NCBI GenBank assembly: GCA_001313085.1
Contig: BBFE01000027.1
Span: forward strand, 1-53,431
Reading direction: 5' to 3'
Length of the DNA: 53,431 nucleotides
From: Paenibacillus sp. JCM 18996
Lineage (GTDB): Bacteria > Bacillota > Bacilli > Paenibacillales > NBRC-103111
Below the pieces are notes generated by a model. That model searched no databases, was not told the DNA's origin, and worked only from the letters and a program-made list of their open reading frames with translations. The translations under genes were made by a program, and so were the position numbers. Below, one piece after another: positions 25,178 through 36,471 of the stretch; positions within the stretch are counted from its first letter, which is position 1; each line of letters starts with the position of its first letter.

Positions 25178-25701
25178 ATGATACGTATATTTGACGAACT
25201 GTCGGGCCAGGAAGAAATGACCGTAGAGAGGATGGCGGGTCTGGCGCCGCAGCATTTTGACATATCGGAGAGAGTGCCGGGAACAACGGGGATGGCTTTT
25301 GACTTCATGGTGTGGGTCCGGGCATGGAGAGAATCGCGCGAAGCGGCGGAAAACGGGAAACCGGGCACGGATGCGGAAGGCTCCACCACGCGTGCAGGCG
25401 TGGAATCGGTCAATAGGGTGAATTACACGCATATTAAAGTCCGGGCAACTGATGAGTTTGAGGCGTTGATTCCATGGAGCGAGCTTTCTAAAGCGGCTTT
25501 TTTTGTACGAGCAGGACGGCAAACCGTTGCAAAAAAGGATATCCAATCCGACTTTACGTGCCGGACGGAAGCAGTACTTGCCTTAATGTAAAAAGCGTGT
25601 CAGCTCTTTATCTGCTGCACGATACGCAGTTGGGCCGGGAAGCTGTGTACGGGTACCGCAATCAATTAAGCGCAAACGATTTGAAGAAGAAACCGCTATA
25701 A
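25178..25701 (+). CDS. Small protein next to molybdenum-cofactor genes, possibly a molybdopterin-binding oxidoreductase domain
   Basis: About 173 residues after correction. The N-terminal half includes MIRIFDELSGQEEMTVERM. A middle part reads YTHIKVRATDEFEALIPWSE. The recovered C-terminal frame contains YPIRLYVPDGSSTCLNVKSV, which by eye resembles the YuiH/sulfite-oxidase-type molybdopterin domain segment with its cofactor-ligand Cys. The protein is much shorter than such enzymes. Breaks lie at T7 25498-25504 and A6 25531-25536. The ATG at 25178 follows GGGAGGACGG. It is divergent from moaDE and 28 bp upstream of the YunD-type gene. The function is a guess based on neighbours and one motif. 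Confidence 0.5.
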
Positions 25702-25729
25702 AACATCACAAAATGCAGGGGGTGGTCTA

Positions 25730-27159
25730 ATGTCCGATTCCGGCAAGCTCCTCATTCTTCACACGAACGATATTCACAGCCATCTGGAGCAAACGGCCAA
25801 GGTCGATACTCTGTTTCGAAGCCTTAGATCCGGGTATGGGCCCCACCAAACGCTGACACTGGACATTGGCGACCATATGGATCGGATGCGGATGGAAACC
25901 GAGGGGACGGACGGCAGGGTTAATATAGATATCCTTCAAAGGACCGGGTACGACGCCGTTACTCCCGGGAACAACGAAGGGCTGACTTTCTCTGCAGACG
26001 TATTGGAACAGCTGTACAGTGACGCCCCTTTCACGGTGATCTGCTGTAACTTAAAGGAACAATCCACAGGGGAACACCCCCGCTGGATGAAGCCGTACGA
26101 TATCCTGCAGAAAGACGGGGTTACCATAGGCCTGATCGGCGCGACTGCGGCTTTCTCGGATTTTTACGAGCTGCTGGGCTGGACGGTGTCGGAGCCTGTG
26201 TCGGAAATACAGCTGTGGGTGGAGCGAATCCGGCCGCAGGTGGACATCCTTATCCTGATGTCTCATCTTGGACTCCGCGATGACGAGCATATTGCCAAGA
26301 CGATCCCGGGGATTGATTTCATTCTGGGCGGTCACACGCACCACCTTTTGGAAACGCCGAGGAGGATCGGGAATACATGGATCAGCGCCGCGGGCAAATT
26401 CGGCAACTATTGCGGCATGCTGGAAGTTGAATATGATCTTGTCTCACGTGCCGTCAGCCGTGTAAAGGGCTGCTGCATCGAAACGGAACCGGCAGAGCCT
26501 TCCGCCGAGATAGATCAGGTTATTGAGGAGCATGTGCAAAAGGCCGCGGCAAGATTGGACCAGTCCGTGTGCGTCCTGCCGGAGAAACTTGAGATTTCGT
26601 GGGGAAAAGAGTCTCCGCTCGGTAATCTCTTAGCGTCCGGGCTGCGGAGCTGGGCTAAAGCGGACATCGGCATCGTCAATGCCGGACAAATTCTGGAAGG
26701 GCTGGAGCCGGGCAAAGTGACCCAGGCAGGCTGCTTGAAATTTGCCCTTCGCCCATCAATCCGTGCCGGATTAAGCTGAAAGGAAAGTATATCGTGCAAG
26801 CTCTGGAAGAGTCGCTTTTGCCCGAATTTATCCAAAAGAGCATCTACGGCTTCGGGTTCCGCGGAAAAGAATTGGGCACGCTCTGTGTAGACGGCATGAC
26901 GATTGAATATGACGACGGTCTGCCGCCTTACAGCAAGCTGAGAAGCGTGTGGGTAGGCGAGGAGCCTCTGGACCCGGAAAAGGAATACATCGTCGGGACG
27001 ATCGATATGTTCACTTTCGGCATCGGCTATCTTTCCTTGGCGCAAGGGACGGACATCGTCTATTATTTGCCGGAGTTTCTCAGAAAGGTTCTGGCAGAGC
27101 TTCTGCTCGGCTTCCGCGGCGGTTCTGCGATACAGACTCCCCGCTGGAGGACGTTATAA
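25730..27159 (+). CDS. Metallophosphoesterase / 5'-nucleotidase family protein (YunD-like), one frame break
   Basis: Two-domain cytosolic phosphoesterase of about 475 residues without a signal peptide. The metal-site motifs are LLILHTNDIHSH, LDIGDHMD, the NNE variant of the usual NHE (TPGNNEGLTF), LMSHLGLRDDEH and FILGGHTHHLLE. The C-terminal 5'-nucleotidase domain shows SPLGNLLASGLRSW and ends with TFGIGYLSLAQGTDIVYYLP. The break is near 26748, in the sequence after AGGCTGCTTGAAATTTG. The lack of a signal peptide and the overall size fit B. subtilis YunD rather than secreted nucleotidases. The substrate is not evident. Confidence 0.85.
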
Positions 27160-27247
27160 TTATTTTATTTGAATCCCGTGTAAGTACAATGTAGAATTAA
27201 AAAAGGTGTTTTTTTCAGGAAAAAAAAGACAATCTCAGGAGGAAGTT

Positions 27248-28060
27248 ATGTTAAGTTTATGGGTTGCATTTATTATCGGAATTGTTGAAGGTCTTACCGA
27301 GTTTTTTTTGCCTGTGTCTTCGACCGGGCACATGATCCTTGCCAGTTCACTGCTCAATATCCCGGAACAGGATGAACTGTACAAGTCTTTTGAAGTGGTT
27401 ATCCAGTTCGGAGCCATCCTGGCTGCGGTCATTATTTACTGGAAGAGGATCCTGTCGCTATTCGGTCTAAGCAAAATCAAGACAACCGGCCCTCAAATGA
27501 ACCTGGTCCACATTCTTGTCGCTATCGTGCCGACCATGCTTCTCGCGTTCATGTCGAGACACTTCATTAAAGACTATCTGTTTTCTCCTTACACTGTTGT
27601 AATCGGTTGGTGCTCGGCGGTATTTTCATGATCATAGCCGAAAAAAAATTCCAGCTAGAGTAACGGCCGACAATGTGGATGAAATTACATACAAGCAAGC
27701 TTTCCTAATCGGGGTCTCCCAATTCCTTTCCTTGTGGCCCGGCTTTTCCCGTTCGGGTTCCACGATGCTGGCGGAATGCTTGCCGGCACCAGCGCGCCGC
27801 GGCCGCCGACTTCACGTTTATCATCGCGATTCCGATTATGACGGCCGCAGCCGGGTATGAATTGCTCAAGAGCTACCATTCCCTTTCCTCCGATTACCTG
27901 GCATTTTTTTTGCAGTAGGCTTTATTGTGTCGTTTGTTGTCGCATTTTTTTGGCGGTCGTTACCTTCATCAAGTTTGTGCAGAGGGCTTCCTTGACCTAT
28001 TTTGCTTACTACCGGTTCCTTGTGGCTATTATTTTCTGGTTGTTTTTTTTGCTGAAATAG
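27248..28060 (+). CDS. uppP: Undecaprenyl-diphosphatase UppP/BacA, several frame breaks
   Basis: Membrane enzyme recycling undecaprenyl pyrophosphate to the monophosphate carrier for cell-wall synthesis; overexpression gives bacitracin resistance. About 270 residues with eight hydrophobic segments. The catalytic motifs are [16 protein letters not shown], which has one Phe more than the invariant [10 protein letters not shown], and [12 protein letters not shown]. The extra Phe coincides with T8 at 27301-27308 and is probably an in-frame run error. Breaks lie near 27610, 27640 (A8), 27775, 27903-27910 (T8) and 27945 (T7). The start follows CAGGAGGAAG. The C-terminal [10 protein letters not shown] segment is normal. 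Confidence 0.93.
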
Positions 28061-28196
28061 CGTCCGATGGTGATTCGGATCCCGTTTGACTGCGGCGTTT
28101 CCTCTCTCACATTGATTCTTGGCGCTTATTGACATTTTGGAGGAAACTATTACAGTAGGGAATAGACTACAACATTTAGGAACGCGGGGGCTGTCT

Positions 28197-29275
28197 ATGC
28201 GCCTAATGCCACTGGAGAACGTGGTTCCCGGTATGAGGCTTGCCAAGAGTATTTATAACCAAGACGGTATGGTGCTGCTGAGTGAAAATGTCGAATTGAC
28301 TCATAATTTGATGCAAGCTCTCAAGCGCCATGGATTTCTCAACGTATATATCAGTGAGCCGAGCACGGACGATATTACTTTCTTAGACCCGATTTCGGAT
28401 GAAACCCGTCTGCGGGCGATTTCCGAAATCCGCTTGAATTTCCGCAAGGTGATGGATGAGAACAACCGGAAGAGATTGCCCAGCTATCATCTGGGAAAAT
28501 CCTTCAGCAACGTAATGACCATGATCATTGACGATCTAAGCTCTCACCAGGACGCGATGATCATGCTTACGAATATTTGCATCGTCGACCACTATTTGTA
28601 TCAGCACTCTTTGAACGTCTGCATTTATGCCACATTGTTAGGCATTGCATACGGTTATTCCAGGGACGAGTTAATGACGCTCGGTCTCGGAGCGCTGCTT
28701 CATGATATCGGGAAAACCCTGATCAGCCCAAATCTGCTTCAGAAGCCCGGTGAACTCAGTGATGACGAATATGACGCGGTGAAGAAGCATTCCGAGCTTG
28801 GCTTCTCGCTGCTGAAGGATGAGCCAATATTCCTCTGCTTTCGGCCCACTGCGCCTACCAGCACCATGAAAGAATCGACGGGAGCGGATATCCGCGAGGC
28901 ATCAAAGGCGATGAAATCCATGACTACGCCCGTTGGATAGGGATGGTTGACTCCTACGACGCGATGACGAGCAACCGGATTTACCGTAAGGCTATGCTGC
29001 CTCACCGCGCGCTGGAGGTTCTTTTCACCGGAGCGGGGACGTTGTATGACAAGAACAAGATCGAGCTGTTCAGAGACAAGCTGGCCATTTATCCGATCGG
29101 TGCCGGCGTTGCTTTGAGCACACTCGAGAAAGGCGTGGTAGTCGACCTGAACTCGGTATCCCCGCAGCGGCCGATTATAAGGATTCTGCAGGATGCGGCC
29201 GGACAGAAGCTTGAAGTTCCATACGAGATCGATTTATCGAAAAAGCTGTCGGTCATGATCGTCGATGTGGAATGA
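28197..29275 (+). CDS. HD-GYP domain phosphodiesterase (cyclic-di-GMP), one frame break
   Basis: About 360 residues. An N-terminal segment of 100 residues (MRLMPLENVVPGMRLAKSI onward) precedes the HD-GYP domain. The domain shows HQHSLN-type SLNVCIYATLLGIAYG, LLHDIGKTLISPN, KHSELGFSLL, and the recovered QHHERIDGSGYPRGIKG with the GYP signature. It continues MVDSYDAMTSNRIYRK. The frame breaks near 28842, where CTCTGCTTTCGGCCC begins; HERIDGSGYP is recovered in the new frame. The ATG at 28197 is preferred over an upstream in-frame TTG (28119) because the protein start matches relatives and GGGGG precedes it. It may degrade the product of the GGDEF enzyme at 11.2 kb. Confidence 0.88.
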
Positions 29276-29310
29276 TTTTTTTTATTTTTTTTAAGTCAGG
29301 TGTGAAGTAC

Positions 29311-30462
29311 ATGAACGACAAGAATGGTATTGCGCGACTGGCTCCGCTTACCCCGCACAATGACCCGTGGGATCCGATCCGCTCTTTGACGCGGCACGGC
29401 CGGCATGTGCTGACCAGCGTCGAATTCACGGTCACCAATCTTTGCAATATGAGATGCGAGCACTGCGCGGTAGGCGACGCGCTCGCGATGAAAGAGGGAC
29501 CCAAGCTGCCCCTCTCTTTCATTTTCAAGAAGCTGGACGAAGTAGAGCATCTGGAAACGATCAGCATCACCGGGGGAGAACCGTCGTATAACAAAAACAC
29601 GGTAAGCGAGTACATCGTTCCGCTGCTGAAATACGCCAGGGACCGCGGAGTCCGGTCCCAGATCAACTCGAATATCACGCTCGATTTATCGCGTTATGAA
29701 GAGATGGCGCCGTATCTGGACGTTATGCACATTTCTTTTAACTACTTGAATGGCGACGATTTTCACGAAATCGGTTTCGCCGGATCGCATCATCAGGTTG
29801 CCAGGGAAACGGCGTGGAAGATGTATGAGCGAATGATGGACAATGCCAAGCGTTAAGCCAGGGCGGTGTGTTCGTTTCCGCCGAATCGATGATTAACTAT
29901 AGAACCCGCGATAAGCTGCCGCAAATCCACCGGTTGATCGATGAGATGGGCTGCAGCAGGCATGAGTCCATCCGATGTATCCAAGCGCATTCGCCTCCCG
30001 TCTGCCGATCCTTTCATTAGATGAGTTCCGTCAGGCAATCCATGCTCTGCTCGATCACCGCAATCCTTCGCTTTGGATGCTGTTCGGCACTCTTCCTTTC
30101 TTCGCCTGCAGCGATTCGCCTGAAGATCGCCGTGTGGTGCAAAGATTAAGGGAAGAGCCGAACGTAACGGTACGCAACGATCCGGACGGCCGCAACCGGC
30201 TGAATGTGAATTTGTTTACAGGCGATATTTTTTTGTGACGGATTTCGCGGATTTACTGCCCTTGGGCAACATAACGCGTGATGATACGCTGGATGGTGTG
30301 TTCGAGGCTTGGGCGGGCCATCCGCTGAACGGAACGGTCAATTGCCACTGCCCGGCGGCGAGCTGCTGCGGGCCGAATCTGCTGGTGGCTGATTCTTACT
30401 ATAAAAGCGTAGACTTCAAAAAAGAGAACAGCGCTGATTTAACCGTAATGGCGCAATTTTGA
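29311..30462 (+). CDS. yfkAB: Radical SAM protein YfkAB-like (CxCxxxxC type), frame breaks
   Basis: About 380 residues. The radical-SAM cluster motif is TNLCNMRCEHCAVGDAL; SITGGEPSYNKNTV is the SAM-binding GGE region. The C-terminus carries NCHCPAASCCGPN, the extra cysteine cluster that defines the YfkAB group (CxCxxxxC). The ATG at 29311 lies behind AGGTGTGA. Breaks lie near 29855 (before GGVFVSAESMINYRT), near 29970 and at T7 30230-30236. No precursor peptide gene is recognisable next to it. The substrate of this group is unknown. Confidence 0.88.
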
Positions 30463-30520
30463 TATAATGTTGCCGGAACGTCTGTTTAATCGGGGCGGAC
30501 AAAAGGGGGAAGCGTTATCC

Positions 30521-31234
30521 ATGTTTGATGTAAAGCTGATCCGTTATTCGGATCCCGAACGCACTTATTTGGCTCATTCAGCCGCCGTTTATTTGGGCAA
30601 GCCTGATGTGGACAACGTGAAAAGCCTCTCAGCATCATCCGCAAAGGCGACACTCTGGCTATTTTCCGCGGCGAGCATGCAAGGTTTGAATTCAAGACGA
30701 CCAAAGTCGTATATGATCATTTGATCACTTATACGACCCAGAACATGAGAGCCTGCGGCGGACTGAGGGCTAACGAGGCGACCGTGTTCGTTCCGCCTGT
30801 CGAGGATGACGATCCGGTGTATTCGGAGCTTGGGATGAAGCACCTGAAAGCTTATCAGGACCTGGTGCACGGAATTGATATCGAAACCAACGACCCCGTG
30901 AAAAAAAGAAAAGGCTGCAGGCCGCCAGATCCGTCGCTCCGATGAGTGTGCAGCTCCACTATGTGTTCGAGTTTAACCTGGGTACTTTAATTGAGGCCAT
31001 CTTTCCGCAGCGGATCTGGACACCGGGCGCCCAGCTGGACACGAAACAGGTGGTTCAGCGTATGTATGAGCTTGTGCATGAGCAGGACCCTGAGATGTGG
31101 GACCTCATATATGACTATTACGGGCCCGAAGCCAGGCATGGAAGAAGGTCAGGAACAAGCTGAGAAAAGAAGACCCGCAGCTCTACTCTCAGATAATGGA
31201 AAAGTACGGAGCAATGAAATCCATGTGGGAATAG
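30521..31234 (+). CDS. Divergent ThyX-like (flavin-dependent thymidylate synthase fold) protein, frame breaks
   Basis: About 237 residues. The opening FDVKLIRYSDPERTYLAHSA, the middle GEHARFEFKTTKVVYDHLIT and the later SVAPMSVQLHYVFEFNLGTL follow the ThyX order (VKLI..., EHASF..., SVLP...). Where ThyX has its RHRxxS flavin/substrate motif, this protein has HLITYTTQNMRA, so the signature is missing. It could be a diverged ThyX paralogue with another role. Breaks lie near 30632, A6 at about 30900-30906 and near 31138. The ATG at 30521 follows AAAGGGGGAAG. It is 11 bp upstream of the YtvI-type permease gene. Confidence 0.65.
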
Positions 31235-31245
31235 GAGCAGCGTGA

Positions 31246-32281
31246 ATGCCATATCAAACGTTAGCGATTTTAGCTGCAGGCTTCGCTTTGCTTTATGGTT
31301 TGTTTACCGTAGGATCTCCCTTTTTTGCTGGCTTTGGTTACCGTCATCTTCCTGGATCCTCTGATTGTGTTAATCATGAAATACAATAAAATGGGGCGCA
31401 TGGCCGCGGCTTCGATCGTGTGCAGCCTGTTCGTCCTGCTGACGCTCTTCCTGACGTATTTGATCGGCTCAAAATCGTCACCGAACTGGGGGCCTTTGCG
31501 GCCAACGCGCCCAGGTATCTGAATGATGCCAATCTTTATCTGCAGGACGCCTCCGACCGTTTATACAACGCGCTACCCGGCAATATTGCCGAAGGGCTGA
31601 AAGGGTGGCTCGCAGGCGGATTTAATACGCTGACAGACACGCTGAAAAGCCTGATCGCGGGCTTCTCGTCGTATGTCCTGAATGTGGCCAAGACGATTCC
31701 GGGTTTATTTATCTATTTGATTGTGTACACGATGGCAGTCTATTTGTTCGCGTTCGGCGTGCCTTCCTTGAAGGAATCGTTTCTCGGGCTGTTCGAGCCT
31801 GCGTCACGGGCGAAAATGGATACCGTACTCGGCAAGCTGAGGGGAGCTGTATTCGGTTTTCTGCTGTCGCAAATCATTTTGAGCTCCTTACTTATGTTAT
31901 GACTTTATTCGGCCTTCTCATTCTGGGCGTGGATTTTCCGCTGGCGATCGCCCTGCTCATTGTTGTTGTGGAAGTTCTGCCCATTCTGGCACTGGCTCTG
32001 TGCTCATACCCTGGGCCGTATACGAGTACATAGCCGGCAGTGTGTTTCTTGGCAGCGGACTCGTTGTCATGTTCCTGCTGATTTCGATCGTCCGACGAAT
32101 TATTGAGCCCAAAGTCCTCGGCAACGCCGTAGGAATTAACGCCTTGGCTGCATTAATTTCCATGTACGTCGGATTCAAGCTTTTCGGTGTCATGGGATTG
32201 ATTCTCGGGCCGGTTGCCGTAGTCGTCTATCAAGCGATGAGAAAAGTGGGACTGCTCAGTTTTAAATTTAAATTGGAATAA
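31246..32281 (+). CDS. ytvI: AI-2E/YtvI-family integral membrane protein, several frame breaks
   Basis: Polytopic membrane protein of about 345 residues from the AI-2E transporter-like family. The sporulation-linked Bacillus member YtvI has the same length and shape. Seen are an N-terminal pair of helices (GFALLYGLFTVGSPFLLAL), a long soluble segment (ANAPRYLNDANLYLQDASDR), the helix pair IPGLFIYLIVYTMAVYLFAFG, and the conserved SIVRRIIEPKVLGNAVGINAL. Breaks lie near 31322 (T7), 31468, 31893 and 31992. The start ATG follows TAGGAGCAG. The substrate is unknown; the YtvI name is by family resemblance. Confidence 0.75.
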
Positions 32282-32294
32282 TCGGAAGCCTGGA

Positions 32295-32323
32295 TTGTAA
32301 TTTTCTTACAGCCGGGTTATAAT
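32295..32323 (+). promoter_or_regulatory. Predicted sigma-A promoter of the serS leader
   Basis: TTGTAA, a 17-nt spacer and a perfect TATAAT. It overlaps the end of the permease gene region and lies just upstream of the T-box leader. Confidence 0.65.
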
Positions 32324-32339
32324 AATTGGAAATCGAACA

Positions 32340-32550
32340 TGAGCATCAGGCCGATGAAGAGAATCCAACTCGGAGGCGTTTATGACCAGAGCGTCTGGAA
32401 TCGAATTGCTCCCTAAATAAACCGGGAACCGTCCCGTTATCGCGGAACCAAGCGGACTGTGTTTGCTTTTAAGGCAGATATGGTCAAGTTGGGTGGCACC
32501 GCGAGCAGAGCGCTCCTCGTCCCAATCGGATGAGGGCGCTTTTTTGTGTT
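32340..32550 (+). promoter_or_regulatory. T-box leader controlling serS
   Basis: The stem I start (CCGATGAAGAGAATCC), the conserved T-box core AAGTTGGGTGGCACCGCG at 32486-32503, and a following terminator stem (AGCGCTCCTCGTCC with GGATGAGGGCGCT, then T6) are all present. Uncharged tRNA is known to pair with the GGTGG region and prevent termination. The serine specifier codon was not placed with confidence. Confidence 0.92.
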
Positions 32551-32581
32551 TTTTAGAAATATAAAAAAAGGAGACGGTGCT

Positions 32582-33866
<1,285 letters not shown>

Positions 33867-33951
33867 AAGCTTTCCCCGCTGTGTTATATTTTCGCCAAAT
33901 TTTGTAATACTGGGTACTATAGGCGAATTCAGAACAGGACGGGTGATTACG

Positions 33952-34209
33952 ATGCAGGCAGTATATCAAAGAATGGCGGAGCTCTGGACGACCAGAAAAC
34001 GGAGGAAGCTGACGGATGAGGAACAGGATGAGCTCAATCTCTGTCTGGAGGCAAACGCAACGCATATTTGGAAGAAGCTTAGAATCGAGAATTTATCCTT
34101 GCTCGCCTCGATGACGGGCGATTACGACTGGCTGCATGAGCTGTGTGCGGAACTCGAGCAGATGGAACCCAAGCCCCCGGCCAAGAAAGAAAACGATTCC
34201 TGCGGATAG
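33952..34209 (+). CDS. Small uncharacterised protein, 85 residues
   Basis: Intact frame beginning QAVYQRMAELWTTRKRRKLT and rich in charged residues, predicted mostly helical (DEEQDELNLCLEANATHIW, YDWLHELCAELEQME). I recall similar small helical proteins in Paenibacillus genomes but cannot name a function. The start has only a weak GACGGGTGA site. It is 85 bp downstream of serS; a run of repeated A and T (GCA8 and T8GC) just after it may form a weak terminator. Confidence 0.6.
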   Translation: MQAVYQRMAELWTTRKRRKLTDEEQDELNLCLEANATHIWKKLRIENLSLLASMTGDYDWLHELCAELEQMEPKPPAKKENDSCG

Positions 34210-34226
34210 GCAAAAAAAAGTAACAG

Positions 34227-34270
34227 TTGCCGTTCCGCTTTTTTTTGCATATAATAAGAACAAGTGTTCT
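34227..34270 (+). promoter_or_regulatory. Promoter overlapped by a LexA (SOS)-type box
   Basis: TTGCCG (34227-34232), a 17-nt spacer and TATAAT (34250-34255) are followed at once by AGAACAAGTGTTCT (34257-34270). That dyad matches 12 of 14 positions of the Bacillus LexA/DinR consensus (CGAAC-RNRY-GTTYC), including the whole GAAC-N4-GTTC core. The position at -10/+1 suits repression. The spacer contains a T8 run whose length may be wrong. Confidence 0.6.
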
Positions 34271-34353
34271 GTTTATCGGGATTCAACGAGTGTTTTGCAG
34301 ATAAAGCCGTCATACTTAGACTCGTTTTACAGGGAAATCCGGGAGGTGTTCTA

Positions 34354-34566
34354 ATGAAGGAGTCACTGCTTCGCTTGGTTGGCAGAAGGGTGGAAATCGT
34401 CTATTTAGACAGGCATAACCGATTCAGCCAGAGGTACATCGAAATTCGCAGCATAGAAGGAAATCAGGTGAAAGCCTTTTGTCTAACCCATGGAGCCCCG
34501 CGTGTTTTCAGGACCGACCGTATTTTGGCGCTAAGACCGGCAGGTTGGAGGGCGGCTGGACAATAG
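34354..34566 (+). CDS. Mini WYL-domain-like protein, 70 residues
   Basis: Intact. The sequence GRRVEIVYLDRHNRFSQRYI and the ending PRVFRTDRILAL match the strands and terminal (F/R)RxDRI pattern of WYL domains. These ligand-sensing domains often regulate DNA-damage or phage-defence genes. No helix-turn-helix is attached, so it would be a free-standing sensor. The ATG at 34354 follows GGGAGGTG. It is the first gene after the LexA-type promoter at 34227-34270, with an 84-bp untranslated leader. The link to SOS control is inferred. Confidence 0.65.
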   Translation: MKESLLRLVGRRVEIVYLDRHNRFSQRYIEIRSIEGNQVKAFCLTHGAPRVFRTDRILALRPAGWRAAGQ

Positions 34567-34764
34567 CGGCTGAATTCTAACTGCGGCAGGTCCCCGGATC
34601 CTGGAAGGTCTTCAGAGCACAAAAAAAATGGCTTAATTCCAGTGCGTATTTTTTCCCTTTTTTTGTTCCAAGCTTGAAGGTATTCATTCAGGGATTGTTT
34701 CATCTGTGTGTACTCGGGTAATTCAGTATAGGAAAGTATATGTCGAGGAGAGGGAGATCAACAG

Positions 34765-36257
34765 ATGGACAATAGTGTAAACGATTGGAATTTCTTTCTT
34801 ATGAACAATGGCGGGGTATGGCGAATCCTGGCTGGGTTGCTCGTTCTCTTCGTGGGACTGGCGGTCGCCAAGTTTGCGGGGAAAGCGATACACAAAAGTT
34901 TGGCGAGAACTTCTTTGGACAATCACGGAAAGTATATTTTCCCGAGAATATGAGCCTCAGCTCTGTGATTGGCTCGGTAGTAAGAGGCTTCCTTGTCCTC
35001 GTTACTTTGCTGATTGTATTGGAGCTGCTCAGATTCAGTTTCATCCTGAATCCGTTCGTCGGCATCATTAACGGCATTACGGCCTATGTTCCTCTGCTGC
35101 TTGGCGCCCTGCTGCTTGCCGCCGTCGCTCATATTATTGCTACAATCGCAAAACGGACGGTACAGTACTTGCTGGGCACGGAAACCGCCAAGCGGGCCGT
35201 TCCCTATCTCGCCCAGTATAAAGATGTCGCTGGAAGCTTGATGTATGCGCTCATTCTTCTGCTGTTTGCTCCCAACATCCTGGATGCGCTGCAGATCAGG
35301 GCCATCTCCGAGCCGATCGGCATGGTTGTGAACTTGATCATAAATTATCTGCCGATGATTGCGGCTGCACTTATTTTAGTTATAATCGGACATTTTATAG
35401 CGAAATTCGTCGCCACTTTGACGGAACAGGTAGCCCGTTCCCTGAATTTGGAAAGATGGACAGGACCGGAAGTGAATGCGCCGGTGATTCTGGGCCGCAC
35501 GGTGTATTTCCTCATCCTGTTCCCTCTCGCGGTACAAGCATTGGGCCTGCTTCATATCAACGCGATTCAGGAACCCGCCCAGCGCGTTCTGGATACTGTG
35601 ATGTCCTGGATTCCGCGGATTGCTATCGCGGCAGCGCTGATCTATGTAGGGTATCTGATTGCCAGGATCGTCTACAATCTGGCGCTCACCTTTCTGTCCC
35701 CGCTTAAGATAGATGAGAAGCTGGCTCGTTTGCTGCCTTCCATCCGGACGAAACCGGATTTGTTGAACGCGGACGGCACGCCGTTGTCGGCTTCGCCGGG
35801 AGCAGCAGAGGAAGCTCTTTCCAAAGATTCCATCGCCGGAAGCAAATCTTCTATTACCCATTGGATCAGCTGCCTGATTTCGGTGTTGGTATTCGGATTC
35901 TTTCTGGTCGAAGCAACGAATTTGCTCGGACTGCAGTTTATCTCAAGCTCAGCGGCGGCCTTGATGGTACTGCTTCCCAGATTGGTGCTTGCGGCGATTA
36001 TTATCTATGCGGGAATCTTTCTTGGAGAATTGGTTGAACGCAAACTCAGCGCACAGAGCCCTTTTAAAGGATTCATGAAGCCTGTTATTGTAGTGCTGGC
36101 GGTAGTGATCGGACTAACGGAGGTAGGTTTGGCCTCGATCATTGTCACCTCCGGGTTTATGTTCGTCATGGGCGCTATGGCCGTAGCTTTTATGATCGCA
36201 GTAGGAATCGGCAGCATCCCGGCCGTGAAGCGTTTCTGGGAGCACAGACAGCAATAA
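34765..36257 (+). CDS. CmpX-type membrane protein (mechanosensitive channel TM-helix repeats), one frame break
   Basis: About 497 residues with 10-12 hydrophobic helices in repeated units. Each unit has the conserved TM-helix form (GIINGITAYVPLLLGALLLA, LIINYLPMIAAALILVIIGH, VMSWIPRIAIAAALIYVGYL, LMVLLPRLVLAAIIIYAGIF). These repeats occur in CmpX and related mechanosensitive-type proteins. A soluble segment rich in Ala/Ser/Pro lies near residues 330-360. The break near 34945 separates the first 60 residues (HKSLARTSLDNHGKY) from the rest. The start follows GAGGAGAGGGAG. Whether it gates ions is not known for the family. Confidence 0.8.
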
Positions 36258-36276
36258 GCTTCCGGAATATGCATAG

Positions 36277-36326
36277 ATACAGCAAAGCCAAGAGCCTCCT
36301 CCATGAGGCTCTTGGCTTTGCTGTAT
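36277..36326. repeat. Perfect 21-bp inverted repeat between the channel and HAD genes
   Basis: Arms 36277-36297 and 36306-36326 are exact reverse complements with an 8-nt loop. It starts 19 bp after the channel stop. There is no T-tract on the plus side (GTATTTCTATG follows), so if it terminates transcription it does so as an unusually long stem. Confidence 0.75.
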
Positions 36327-36471
36327 TTCTATGTGGCTGCCAAGTTTACCACAGCGGCCAAGCTTGCCTCACTTTTGCTGCATAGATTTTTTGTGCGGCT
36401 AAATGCGGCGATGTATGCTAATATGGGTAATAGTGTGAACATATACAAAAAAACAAGGGAGAACCGTGAGA

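Noticed and set aside
34464..34703. 79-codon minus-strand frame (KQSLNEYLQAWNKKREKI)
   Set aside because: No ribosome site; overlaps the end of the WYL-like gene. Composition alone is not enough.
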